DNA of 64,000 nt from positions 54,408-118,407 of the IMG/VR virus record IMGVR_UViG_3300034283_001962, one strand, 5' to 3'. The translations under genes and the position numbers were made by a program. Below the pieces are notes generated by a model. It was given only the letters and a program-made list of their open reading frames with translations. It did no database searches and was not told where the DNA came from. Positions 30,658 to 38,426 of this stretch are shown here, piece by piece. The DNA comes from a virus. Each line of letters opens with the position of its first letter. Within the stretch, counting starts at the first letter, position 1.

Positions 30658-30993
30658 ATGTTGGAAAAACGCAGATTCACACAGTTAAATCCTACAGAAA
30701 TATTGCAACCTCTTCCTAAAAGTTATAACAAACTTTTAGAATGGTTACCTGTAGATGTAAAAACAACAGATGAACGTAATCAAATTGCTCATCAGATGTT
30801 AATGTATACTCCTAGATTCTTATTTGATTTCTTTGATGATCAAAAGTTATATATTAACATTGAATCAGATTTTGAATTCAAAGGATTTATATGGTATATT
30901 AATGATAATGGTATTACTGGAACAGATACACGAATTGATGCAGAAGAAGCAGCATTTAAAGAAGCATTTAAACTATTGGAGGAATTATTATGA
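30658..30993 (+). CDS. hypothetical protein
   Basis: 111 aa. N-terminal helices with a YNKLLEWLPVDVK segment, then strands FEFKGFIWYINDNG and an Ala/Glu-rich helix. Overlaps the next gene by 4 nt. Confidence 0.55.
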   Translation: MLEKRRFTQLNPTEILQPLPKSYNKLLEWLPVDVKTTDERNQIAHQMLMYTPRFLFDFFDDQKLYINIESDFEFKGFIWYINDNGITGTDTRIDAEEAAFKEAFKLLEELL

Positions 30994-31268
30994 ATCAGGT
31001 ATTTAAATTATCGGGCAGTCTAATTACTATTGAAATTGAACCCCATTCAGACAAGAAAAATGTAAGTTTTCGTATGGTTTATGGAGCAAACTTACCTGGA
31101 CAGCGAAAGGAAATTAATACTATGTTTTCTTTAGAGGAATTAAGAACAATTGTTGAAGTAATGCAAAATAGCATTACACATTGCGATATGGCAAAAACAT
31201 CTTCTATTTCACTTTTAGACAATGCAACTTTAACTGCTTTTAGCCAAGGTTTAAATGATAAACTATAG
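30990..31268 (+). CDS. hypothetical protein
   Basis: 92 aa. N-terminal beta hairpin (FKLSGSLITIEIEP), then a helix (SLEELRTIVEVMQNSI). Could be a small homodimeric regulator. No family recognised. Confidence 0.5.
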   Translation: MNQVFKLSGSLITIEIEPHSDKKNVSFRMVYGANLPGQRKEINTMFSLEELRTIVEVMQNSITHCDMAKTSSISLLDNATLTAFSQGLNDKL

Positions 31269-31299
31269 CAATTTCCAGAAATATCTAAAACATTAAATT

Positions 31300-31617
31300 A
31301 TGAGTAAAGAAGAAAAACAAGAAAATAAGTTGTTTTTTGATTATAAAGTTACATCTTGGAGAAGGATTTATTTAAGTGATGAATCTAAAAAAGAGGAAAT
31401 CTTAAAAATACTGGAAGAAAACAAAAGTAAAATCTTAGAATCAAATAATCTTGCTGAATACATTCCAGATTTTTACGACAAGCACTTTGTACAAGATGAG
31501 TTACTTTACGAAATAAGTGAAGATATGACTCCTAATATGAATGAAGGAGAAGCCACTATAGAATTTTGTGAAGAAATCAGTAATAGAACAGACATATTAT
31601 GGACAAATAAACTTTAA
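31300..31617 (+). CDS. hypothetical acidic protein
   Basis: 105 aa, acidic and helical (KKEEILKILEENKSKILESNN). Ends 4 nt before the start chosen for the next gene. Confidence 0.5.
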   Translation: MSKEEKQENKLFFDYKVTSWRRIYLSDESKKEEILKILEENKSKILESNNLAEYIPDFYDKHFVQDELLYEISEDMTPNMNEGEATIEFCEEISNRTDILWTNKL

Positions 31618-31621
31618 CAAT

Positions 31622-32056
31622 ATGATATTTGATTATAAAGAAGAAGAAGAAGAAAAAAAAGGCAGAGCTGATCGGTTTAATGATAGTAAACGTCAATGGA
31701 ACTTGATGCATTTACCTTCATTCGAACCTATGGTTCAAGTTCTGGAGTATGGTGCTAAGAAGTATAGTCCTAATCAATGGAAAAAAGGGTTTCCTATTAC
31801 TGAAATCTATGATTCTCTAATGCGTCACATGATTGCTTTTATGAATGGTGAAGACAATGATCCAGAATCAGGACTTCCTCACATTGGACATATACAGTGC
31901 AATATCATGTTTATGGCTTATGTAAAAGAAAATCATCCTAAGTTTGATGATAGACTTACAGTTATAAATTTTACACCATTAGTAAATATAAATAATAGCA
32001 TTTCACTAAATGGAATAACTTTAGAAAATGTAAATATTTCTAATGGTATAGATTAA
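31622..32056 (+). CDS. DUF5664 dATP/dGTP phosphohydrolase-like protein
   Basis: 144 aa from MIFDYKEEEEE at 31622; the Met at 31568 overlaps the previous gene. RQWNLMHLPSFEPMVQVLEYGAKKY, WKKG, and DSLMRHMIAFMNGEDNDPESGLPHIGHIQCNIMF form the all-alpha MazG-like core with the Glu and Asp residues that hold metal. Related proteins (MazZ) hydrolyse dGTP or dATP in phages with altered purines. The C-terminal 30 residues (NINNSISLNG) are low complexity. It sits before the RNR, a nucleotide-supply context. Confidence 0.8.
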   Translation: MIFDYKEEEEEKKGRADRFNDSKRQWNLMHLPSFEPMVQVLEYGAKKYSPNQWKKGFPITEIYDSLMRHMIAFMNGEDNDPESGLPHIGHIQCNIMFMAYVKENHPKFDDRLTVINFTPLVNINNSISLNGITLENVNISNGID

Positions 32057-32088
32057 TAATAATCAAAAAGATTACTAATAATAATTTT

Positions 32089-32116
32089 TTTGATTAGAAA
32101 AAAGAGGGTATATTTG
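32089..32116 (+). promoter_or_regulatory. promoter for the RNR gene, overlapping a terminator
   Basis: TTTG (32089-32092), 16 nt, TATATTTG (32109-32116). The -7 box lies in the loop of the terminator hairpin described in the next entry. Expected start near 32123, a leader of about 28 nt. Confidence 0.5.
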
Positions 32117-32132
32117 CAACCCTCTTTTTTTA
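32103..32132 (+). terminator. terminator before the RNR gene
   Basis: AGAGGGT (32103-32109) pairs with ACCCTCT (32119-32125), then TTTTTT. Confidence 0.8.
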
Positions 32133-32150
32133 TAAAATTCAGTTTAACAT

Positions 32151-33893
32151 ATGGCAAGTAAATTTTTTAGAACAGACTTTAGTGAGTCTATATTTAATCT
32201 TAAATATAAACACGAAGGAGCTGAAACCTGGGATGAATTATCCCGTACTCTTATTGAAGATGTATGCAGAAATTATCTTTCACAAGAAGAAAAGGACGAA
32301 TTAATAGAGATGCATACAAATATGGAATTTATTGCCGGTGGTAGATATCTCTACTATGCTGGACGTGACAATAAGTTCTTTAATAATTGCTATTTGTTAA
32401 AGAGTTTAGAAGATAGTCGTCAAGACTGGGCTAATCTATCTTGGAAAGGCGAGTCCTGTTTAATGACAGGTGGTGGTATTGGTAACGATTACAGTATTTA
32501 CAGACCTAAAGGAACTCCTATTGCTCGTACTGGTGGTCTTGCATCTGGACCTATACCTAAAATGATGATGATAAACGAGATAGGTAGAAATGTTATGCAA
32601 GGCGGAAGTAGAAGATCTGCTATTTACGCATCTCTTAACTGGTTACATGCTGACGCAGGTGAATTTCTACACTGTAAAGACTGGTATAATATGCCAGTAT
32701 CAGGTGCTTATGATGAAAATGGTAAAAATCTAACTGTTGGTTTACTTAAGGAGAAAGACTTTAACTATCCTGCTCCTTTGGATATGACAAATATCTCTTT
32801 AAATTATGACAATAAGTTTTTAGAAGAGATTTACGGTTTATCATTTGAAGTTCTACTTTCTATCTATAAAGAAGGAGGAAAACATGCTATTTTCAACTTA
32901 CCAATTGTCAGGATACCTATTACATTCCTAGAGAACTGTCGTCAAGCTCTTAAAACAGGTGAACCTGGGTTCTCCTTCAATTTCTTTGAGAAGGTGCTAG
33001 AAACGCTTAGAAATGCTTGTACAGAGGTTACTTCAGAAGATGATAGTGATGTGTGTAACTTAGCTAGTGTAAACTTAGCTAACATTTCAACAATAGAGAG
33101 AGCTAAGAGGGTATTTTATCTTGTTGGTAAGTTCTTGTTATGTGGCACTATGGTAGCTGATTTACCTTATGACAAGGTTAAAGAAGTTAGAGAACAGAAC
33201 AGGAGACTCGGTATGGGTATTATGGGTGTTCATGAATGGCTTCTGAAAAGAAACTATAAGTATGAAGTTACCTCAGAATTACATGAATGGTTGGCTGCTT
33301 ATCGTGTAGGATCAGAAATTGGTGCTAACGAATTAGCTGATCTTTTACGTATAAATAGACCAAAAGCTTACCGCGCTATTGCTCCAACAGGTACTATAGG
33401 TATTATGGCTGGTACAACAACAGGTATTGAACCTTTATTTGCTGTAGCTTATAAAAGAAGGTATCTGAAAGGAGATAAAGAATGGCATTTTCAGTATGTA
33501 ATAGATGGTACAGCTAAAATACTCATTAACCAATATAAAGTTGATCCTTACAATATTGAAACTGCTTTATCTTTAGCTAAAGACTATGAGCGTAGGATTA
33601 AATTCCAAGCTGATGTTCAAGATTACGTTGATATGTCTATTTCATCTACAATCAATCTACCAGAATGGGGAACTGAATTAAACAACGATACCAGAGTTAA
33701 GGACTTTGCAAAAGTTTTAGCTAAGTACGCTGTTAGACTTAGAGGATTTACTTGCTATCCAGACGGAAGCAGAGGAGGTCAACCTTTAACTCTTGTAGAT
33801 TACCATGAAGCTCAAAAACAAGAAGGTCAGGAATTTAAAGAAGAATTCTTTGATGTTTGTGATTTGACTAAAGGTGGAACTTGTGGAGTATAA
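32151..33893 (+). CDS. nrdJ: class II (B12-dependent) ribonucleotide reductase
   Basis: 580 aa. GGGIGNDYS and RRSAIYASLN lie in the substrate-binding barrel; NACTEV at about 288-293 carries the Asn, Cys and Glu of the radical site; RAIAPTGTIGIMAG is the conserved phosphate-binding loop; the C-terminal CDLTKGGTC supplies a redox Cys pair. No NrdB gene is nearby and the length fits single-subunit class II enzymes. Makes deoxynucleotides for phage DNA. Cofactor use is inferred from family resemblance. Confidence 0.85.
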   Translation: MASKFFRTDFSESIFNLKYKHEGAETWDELSRTLIEDVCRNYLSQEEKDELIEMHTNMEFIAGGRYLYYAGRDNKFFNNCYLLKSLEDSRQDWANLSWKGESCLMTGGGIGNDYSIYRPKGTPIARTGGLASGPIPKMMMINEIGRNVMQGGSRRSAIYASLNWLHADAGEFLHCKDWYNMPVSGAYDENGKNLTVGLLKEKDFNYPAPLDMTNISLNYDNKFLEEIYGLSFEVLLSIYKEGGKHAIFNLPIVRIPITFLENCRQALKTGEPGFSFNFFEKVLETLRNACTEVTSEDDSDVCNLASVNLANISTIERAKRVFYLVGKFLLCGTMVADLPYDKVKEVREQNRRLGMGIMGVHEWLLKRNYKYEVTSELHEWLAAYRVGSEIGANELADLLRINRPKAYRAIAPTGTIGIMAGTTTGIEPLFAVAYKRRYLKGDKEWHFQYVIDGTAKILINQYKVDPYNIETALSLAKDYERRIKFQADVQDYVDMSISSTINLPEWGTELNNDTRVKDFAKVLAKYAVRLRGFTCYPDGSRGGQPLTLVDYHEAQKQEGQEFKEEFFDVCDLTKGGTCGV

Positions 33894-33916
33894 ATTTTTA
33901 TTGTTTAAAGTTAAAC

Positions 33917-33947
33917 GGGCGAATATTTCTATATTTGCCCTTTTTTT
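33917..33947 (+). terminator. terminator between the RNR and recA genes, with embedded -7 box
   Basis: GGGCGAATAT (33917-33926) pairs with ATATTTGCCC (33931-33940) around TTCT, followed by TTTTTTT. TATATTTG (33930-33937) within the 3' arm fits the -7 consensus and could start the recA transcript, though no clear -33 TTTG is present. A second weaker TATCTTTA follows at about 33951. Confidence 0.75.
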
Positions 33948-33973
33948 ATTATCTTTACTAAAATATAATCAAT

Positions 33974-35080
33974 ATGGCAAGAACATCAAAAAGTACTGAG
34001 AATCAAGCAGGTAAGTCAAAGCTTGATGAATCACTAGCTCGATTAAATAAAGAATATGGACAAGGTTCTGTTTTTAGAATTGGAGACAATCCTTCAATAG
34101 AAGTAACTGATTTTATTAGTACAGGCAGTTTAAATCTAGACAGAGCTGTAGGAGTAAATGGATTACCAACTGGTAGAATTGTTGAAATTTATGGTCCTGA
34201 ATCTTCAGGTAAAACAACTATCTGTTTACATGTTATAAAAGAAGCACAGAAAAAGAGTAAAAAAGCTGCATTTGTAGATATGGAAAATGCACTTGATTTA
34301 AAGTATGCTTCAGATATTGGGGTAGATGTTAAGAATCTTATCTTTGCACAACCTAATTATGGTGAAGAAGCTTTAAATATAGTAAAAGAATTATGTTTAT
34401 CAGGTGAAGTTGGAGTAATTATAATAGATTCTGTTGCAGCTCTTGTTCCTAAAACAGAAGCAGATGGCGAAGTAGGTGATAGTAATGTAGGAAAACAAGC
34501 TAGAATGATTTCTCAAGCTATGCGTATTCTTACTCCTATTGTACATAAAAGTGGAACATTAGTTATTTTTACTAACCAAATTAGAATGAAAATTGGTGTA
34601 ATGTTTGGGTCACCAGAAACTACTGCAGGTGGTGAAGCACTTAAGTTTTTTGCATCTGTACGTCTTGATGTACGTAAATCTGTACAACGAGAAGACGGTG
34701 TAGCAACTTCTAATAAAATAAAAGTAAAAGTTGTAAAAAATAAAGTAAGTATACCATTTAGAGAAGCAGAATTTTTTATTATTTATGGAAAAGGTATTGA
34801 TAAATTGCAAGAAATTATAGATATTGCAGTTGAATCTAATATTATTCAAAAATCAGGTAGTTGGTATGCTTATGGAAACGATAAGTTAGGACAAGGTGAA
34901 GATAGTATAAAACAACTAATGATTGATAATGAAGACTTTTATAATGAAATTGAAAAAAAAGTACAGGAGGTATTAAATGGGAAGAAAGAAGAAAATAGAC
35001 TTGCAAGCGTTGGAGAAAGTGGAGATACAGAAACCATTGGAATCAAACTCACTGACGATGAAGACAGCATTATATCTTGA
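33974..35080 (+). CDS. recA: RecA recombinase
   Basis: 368 aa, close to the usual 350. Walker A GPESSGKT at about 74-81, a VIIIDSVAALVPK Walker B strand, an IFTNQIRMKIGVMFGSPETTAGG L2 region, and the Lys/Asp-rich acidic C-terminus (KLTDDEDS). All core motifs are intact, so it should form filaments and exchange strands. It could also trigger host LexA cleavage. The last 100 nt overlap the alternative start of the next gene. Confidence 0.93.
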   Translation: MARTSKSTENQAGKSKLDESLARLNKEYGQGSVFRIGDNPSIEVTDFISTGSLNLDRAVGVNGLPTGRIVEIYGPESSGKTTICLHVIKEAQKKSKKAAFVDMENALDLKYASDIGVDVKNLIFAQPNYGEEALNIVKELCLSGEVGVIIIDSVAALVPKTEADGEVGDSNVGKQARMISQAMRILTPIVHKSGTLVIFTNQIRMKIGVMFGSPETTAGGEALKFFASVRLDVRKSVQREDGVATSNKIKVKVVKNKVSIPFREAEFFIIYGKGIDKLQEIIDIAVESNIIQKSGSWYAYGNDKLGQGEDSIKQLMIDNEDFYNEIEKKVQEVLNGKKEENRLASVGESGDTETIGIKLTDDEDSIIS

Positions 35081-35522
35081 TGATATAAGAACACCTATTG
35101 AAACTCCTGAAGGATATGAATGGGTAATAGTAAGATCATATGACGAATTTGTAAATTATTTAACAGAATTTTACAGGAGTAAAAGAAAACTTCCAGAAAT
35201 GATCTTTTTTGATCATGATTTAAGCGAAGAACATATGAACTTTTATTATAATAATCCTAAGTTTAGTCTTATTCGTTATGAAGAATTTAAAGAAAAAACA
35301 GGATTACATTGTGCTAAATGGTTAACTTTGTTATGTGAAAAAAATAAAATTGATTTGCGAGAATCAAAATTATATGTACATTCACATAATCCTATTGGAG
35401 CTAATAATATACAACATTGGTTAAACTATTATCTAAAATTACAATACGGTGGTGAGTTTTCATCATGTGTAATTCATAAAGTAAAATTTAAAATAGACAA
35501 TACAAATGACAGTAAAATTTAA
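35058..35522 (+). CDS. cyclic-phosphate-processing receiver (cpREC) domain protein
   Basis: 154 aa from MKTALYLDDIRTP at 35058. LYLDDIRTP, VIVRSYDEFVNYL, MIFFDHDLSEE, TGLHCAKWL and VHSHNPIGANNI follow the receiver-like fold described for cyclic-phosphate-processing domains, which are linked with RNA-end repair systems. The Met at 34977 has an AGGAGG 6 nt upstream and would add 27 residues, but it lies inside recA. With the Ro60-like protein and its RNAs it adds to an RNA-repair theme. Confidence 0.7.
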   Translation: MKTALYLDDIRTPIETPEGYEWVIVRSYDEFVNYLTEFYRSKRKLPEMIFFDHDLSEEHMNFYYNNPKFSLIRYEEFKEKTGLHCAKWLTLLCEKNKIDLRESKLYVHSHNPIGANNIQHWLNYYLKLQYGGEFSSCVIHKVKFKIDNTNDSKI

Positions 35523-35940
35523 AAAATTAGTTCCAACAGCAATTATTCCTAGTTATCAAACAAAAAGATCAGCAGGATTAGATTTGTGTACAATAGAAAA
35601 ATTTACTATTTTAGCAAATGGAGGAACTTATACAGTAAATACTGGTTTGTCAGTAGAAATGCCTGATGTTTATGAAATGCAAATAAGACCAAGAAGTGGT
35701 CTTGCAGCTAAAAATCAGATAACTGTACTTAATACTCCAGGTACTATTGATAGTGACTATAGAGGAGAAATCAAAATTCTATTAAAAAACTTTGGTCCTT
35801 ATACTGTAACTTTTAATGCTGGAGATAGAATTGCTCAAGGAGTAATAGCTAGAGTTGAGAAACCAATTATATTAGAAGTAGAAGATCTTTCAGAAACTGA
35901 AAGAGGAGAAGGTGGATTTGGCAGCACAGGAATCAAGTAA
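35506..35940 (+). CDS. dut: dUTPase
   Basis: 144 aa, normal length for the trimeric enzyme. Motif 1 SAGLDL at 22-27, motif 2 RPRSGLA, motif 3 NTPGTIDSDYRGEI, motif 4 GDRIAQGV and motif 5 RGEGGFGSTG are all present. Converts dUTP to dUMP and keeps uracil out of the phage DNA, complementing the UDG at 21796. The first codons overlap the cpREC gene by 17 nt. Confidence 0.93.
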   Translation: MTVKFKKLVPTAIIPSYQTKRSAGLDLCTIEKFTILANGGTYTVNTGLSVEMPDVYEMQIRPRSGLAAKNQITVLNTPGTIDSDYRGEIKILLKNFGPYTVTFNAGDRIAQGVIARVEKPIILEVEDLSETERGEGGFGSTGIK

Positions 35941-36028
35941 TCAATTTAACGTATGAAGAGTCATAAAAAGAATCCAAAAAAAAGTCCAGAATTTCTGGAA
36001 CTAAATACAAACCAATAAAACGTAGAAA

Positions 36029-36196
36029 ATGGCAACAAAGATCAAACAACCTAAGAGGTACTACAAGACAACTTCAGGAACTTACCGTGCACGACTTACT
36101 CGTAATGGTAATTTGACTAGCAAAAACTTCATGACTGCTACAGCAGCTAAAAACTGGCTAAAAGAGCAGCTTGAAGAAAGTGTTGGAAGAAGATAA
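36029..36196 (+). CDS. small basic protein resembling an integrase arm-binding domain
   Basis: 55 aa. RYYKTTSGTYRARLTRNGNLTSKNF followed by a helix TAAKNWLKEQL resembles the three-strand plus helix arm-type or AP2-like DNA-binding domain of tyrosine integrases, but no catalytic domain follows. Probably a small DNA-binding protein. A 21-codon Lys-rich ORF (35953-36018) lies upstream and is too short to call. Confidence 0.5.
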   Translation: MATKIKQPKRYYKTTSGTYRARLTRNGNLTSKNFMTATAAKNWLKEQLEESVGRR

Positions 36197-36202
36197 CTAA
36201 CA

Positions 36203-36230
36203 AGGGGGGTGTAACAACCCCCTAATTTTT
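36203..36230 (+). terminator. terminator
   Basis: AGGGGG (36203-36208) pairs with CCCCCT (36218-36223), then AATTTTT. Confidence 0.75.
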
Positions 36231-36235
36231 AACGT

Positions 36236-36706
36236 ATGAGAAATAGAAAAATTGTTTATAATGCTATTCGTACTCCTGATGGAACTATTATAGAAAGTAA
36301 AAATAGGCATGATTATGTTGAACATTTAGATAAAAATGGTAAAACCTATATGGTAGATGGAGGTCATGATTACCTTCGTCGTAGTGCTTTTTCTGATGCA
36401 GAAGATTTAACTTTATATAACGATGATCCTTTTGAAATAGTACGTGAGCATATAACTAGGTATAATATTTTTAAGTCTGAAGATGTAAAATTATGTAACA
36501 TGTCAGATCAATGGTTAGATAACCTTCTTGATATGTTACTTGATATGTCAAACATGATACCAGAAATGCTTTCTTGGTACACTGTTTTAATCATCAAAGA
36601 AAAACAGTACAGAGTTGAAAACGAAATATCAATAACAGAAGATGAAGAAATCCTCATTAAAGCGAATAAGCTCAAAGAAATTATTGCAAAAAGACCAAGA
36701 TATTGA
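36236..36706 (+). CDS. hypothetical protein
   Basis: 156 aa, starting 6 nt after the T-run. N-terminal beta part (RKIVYNAIRTPDGTIIESKNRHDYVEHLDKNG) gives way to helices with repeated NLLDMLLDMSN. Overlaps the HNH gene by 65 nt. Confidence 0.6.
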   Translation: MRNRKIVYNAIRTPDGTIIESKNRHDYVEHLDKNGKTYMVDGGHDYLRRSAFSDAEDLTLYNDDPFEIVREHITRYNIFKSEDVKLCNMSDQWLDNLLDMLLDMSNMIPEMLSWYTVLIIKEKQYRVENEISITEDEEILIKANKLKEIIAKRPRY

Positions 36707-36989
36707 GAAGACTAAAGAAATGCAGCAGTTTTTTATGACTATTTGGAATAGTTTACCTCCTTATAGAAAAAGGTGTTACGAAACTGGAGAAGCTCTTAAA
36801 AATCCACCATTATCTACTTATTTTCATCATGTATTACCTAAATCTAAGTATCCAGAATATAGGTTATGTGATTGGAATATTGTACTTTTGAAACCTGAAG
36901 TTCACGAACAGGCCGAATTAAATATTAATAAGACTCCTAAAGTCAAAGAATACAAACAAAGATTATTAAACCAAATTACAAAACTATGA
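36642..36989 (+). CDS. HNH-type nuclease (NinG-like)
   Basis: 115 aa. CYETGE, then FHHVLPKSKYPEYRL, CDWNIVLLKPEVHEQAE. His63, Asn79 and His88 are spaced as in HNH enzymes, with a Cys pair possibly for zinc. The single short domain resembles phage recombination or packaging nucleases more than a homing enzyme, since it does not interrupt a gene. The basic N-terminus extends over the previous gene; the true start could be the Met near codon 27. Confidence 0.65.
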   Translation: MKKSSLKRISSKKLLQKDQDIEKTKEMQQFFMTIWNSLPPYRKRCYETGEALKNPPLSTYFHHVLPKSKYPEYRLCDWNIVLLKPEVHEQAELNINKTPKVKEYKQRLLNQITKL

Positions 36990-37342
36990 TGCAATTTTTT
37001 TATGACAGAGAAGAAGTAGTAGGTAAATCAGAAGATAAGACTACTGATTTAACAGAAACCAGAAAAGATAGCTTTAACCCTGAAATGGTTATAAGAAGCT
37101 ATGAGTACGTTAAAGGAAAAATTACTATCATACTATCAGATGGACACGAAGAGGCTCAAGAAGTACCTCAAATGAACTCTAAACGTCAAATTACTGGTTA
37201 TAAAAGAGAAAGAAGCTGGGTAACTAGTCAAATTTTCTTAAATGAAAATGATACTAAGAGATATCGTGAGTATTTTGACATTGAACCTCATATGCTTTTG
37301 CAGAAAGGAAAGTATTTGCTTGAGGATTATAGTCAGCTGTAA
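36986..37342 (+). CDS. hypothetical protein
   Basis: 118 aa, with a 4-nt overlap with the HNH gene. Beta-rich (YVKGKITIILSDGHEEAQEV, RERSWVTSQIFLNEND), acidic. Last gene of the rightward block. About 75 nt of gene-free sequence follow before the bidirectional terminator. Confidence 0.55.
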   Translation: MMQFFYDREEVVGKSEDKTTDLTETRKDSFNPEMVIRSYEYVKGKITIILSDGHEEAQEVPQMNSKRQITGYKRERSWVTSQIFLNENDTKRYREYFDIEPHMLLQKGKYLLEDYSQL

Positions 37343-37416
37343 TATTAGTATTTGGAGCATTCATTGGTACTTCAGGTACAGTATATTTTAAAAAGCGTAA
37401 AAAAAGTTGATAAAAT

Positions 37417-37443
37417 AAAAAAACCCCTTAATTGGGGTTTTTT
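37417..37443. terminator. bidirectional terminator where the two blocks converge
   Basis: AAACCCC (37421-37427) pairs with GGGGTTT (37434-37440), with an A-run before and a T-run after, so it can stop transcription from both sides. The minus-strand frame ends inside it. Confidence 0.8.
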
Positions 37444-37658
37444 AATACGCTTATCTTTCCTTCTTCTACACCTTTTATCATTTTTTGATCTAAGGCTTTT
37501 TTAAGTTCATGAATTGCTACAATTCTTTGAGCTTCTACATTATTCAAAACTGAATTACAGTAGTTTAACATTAATTCAAGTTCTTTTCCTGTAAGTTCAA
37601 ATACTTCTTCTGGTTTCCAGTTGTAACCAACTTCAATTTGTTGTTGATCTTTTTCCAT
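37428..37658 (-). CDS. small protein at the end of the leftward block
   Basis: 76 aa. Helical (FELTGKELELMLNYCNSVLNNVEAQRIVAIHELKKAL), with no membrane segment. Two genes from the end of the virion block. No family recognised. Confidence 0.55.
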   Translation of the reverse strand: MEKDQQQIEVGYNWKPEEVFELTGKELELMLNYCNSVLNNVEAQRIVAIHELKKALDQKMIKGVEEGKISVLKNPN

Positions 37659-37660
37659 AT

Positions 37661-37945
37661 TTATTGGTTTATGTTAAAATTTATATTTGCTCCAAGTTTC
37701 ATAGACTTTGAAAATTCTACTCGAATTCTATATAAGTTATGAAAATCTTTAATTTTTTGTATTAGAACATCTAAATATTTAGAATGTGAAGGTGCTATAC
37801 GTACATTAATACTGCCGTTTAACTTCTTAGTTATTTGAACTGTACAATTAACATCAATAGACTCTAAGTATCCAGTTAACCAAGATATATATGATGTTTC
37901 ATTATCAGCTATAATCTTAGGAAAGTTAACCTTTAAAATTTTCAT
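37661..37945 (-). CDS. small protein, unknown function
   Basis: 94 aa. Alpha/beta pattern (KILKVNFPKII, TVQITKKLNGSINVRI, RIRVEFSKSM), possibly a small ferredoxin-like fold. Has its own promoter. Confidence 0.55.
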   Translation of the reverse strand: MKILKVNFPKIIADNETSYISWLTGYLESIDVNCTVQITKKLNGSINVRIAPSHSKYLDVLIQKIKDFHNLYRIRVEFSKSMKLGANINFNINQ

Positions 37946-37972
37946 AAAGATACTTTAAAGAATATCCTTTTA

Positions 37973-38001
37973 CAAATTTAATATTAGGATTTCTATACAA
38001 A
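37973..38001 (-). promoter_or_regulatory. Bacteroidetes-type promoter on the minus strand
   Basis: Reading leftward: TTTG (38001-37998), 17 nt, TAAATTTG (37980-37973). Expected start about 20 nt upstream of the ATG at 37945. Confidence 0.5.
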
Positions 38002-38016
38002 AAAATAAATTAACTT

Positions 38017-38421
38017 TTAAGGAATAACTACAAATACAGGATTTAAACAGCTACTAGCTGATACAAATGTAATACTATTATTTGCAACAAGAGTAAAACT
38101 TCCAAAATTACCAAATAATGTATTTAATTGAGTTACAAGATTAGTACGTCTAGCATTTTCATCAGCTCCAGTTGTAGTAATTAATACACCTGAAGTAAAT
38201 AATGCTCCACAACCTACATTAATTGTTACTGTTGCATCAGTTAATAAAGCTAACGATGCAATATTAGCTACAACTGTACCACCTGCTCCACAGCAAGTAT
38301 TAGCATCAATTTCAAACCAGTTACCGTTTTTAGGCTTAGATTTTCTAAGTACTAAGCTGGCAGGTACGACCCTCTTGCTAGCATCAATTCTAACAAAAGC
38401 TTTTAATAAATTAGCTCCCAT
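38017..38421 (-). CDS. virion-associated protein candidate
   Basis: 134 aa. Small-residue-rich, beta-type sequence (CCGAGGTVVANIASLALLTDATVTINVG) with Cys pairs, typical of decoration or fibre-tip proteins. Context in the virion block supports a structural role. No family recognised. Confidence 0.55.
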   Translation of the reverse strand: MGANLLKAFVRIDASKRVVPASLVLRKSKPKNGNWFEIDANTCCGAGGTVVANIASLALLTDATVTINVGCGALFTSGVLITTTGADENARRTNLVTQLNTLFGNFGSFTLVANNSITFVSASSCLNPVFVVIP

Positions 38422-38426
38422 GTTTT

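Noticed and set aside
34977-35057. Start of the cpREC gene at 34977
   Set aside because: An AGGAGG sits upstream, but it lies within recA coding sequence, Bacteroidetes seldom use such sites, and the family fold starts at the Met at 35058. Kept as an alternative.
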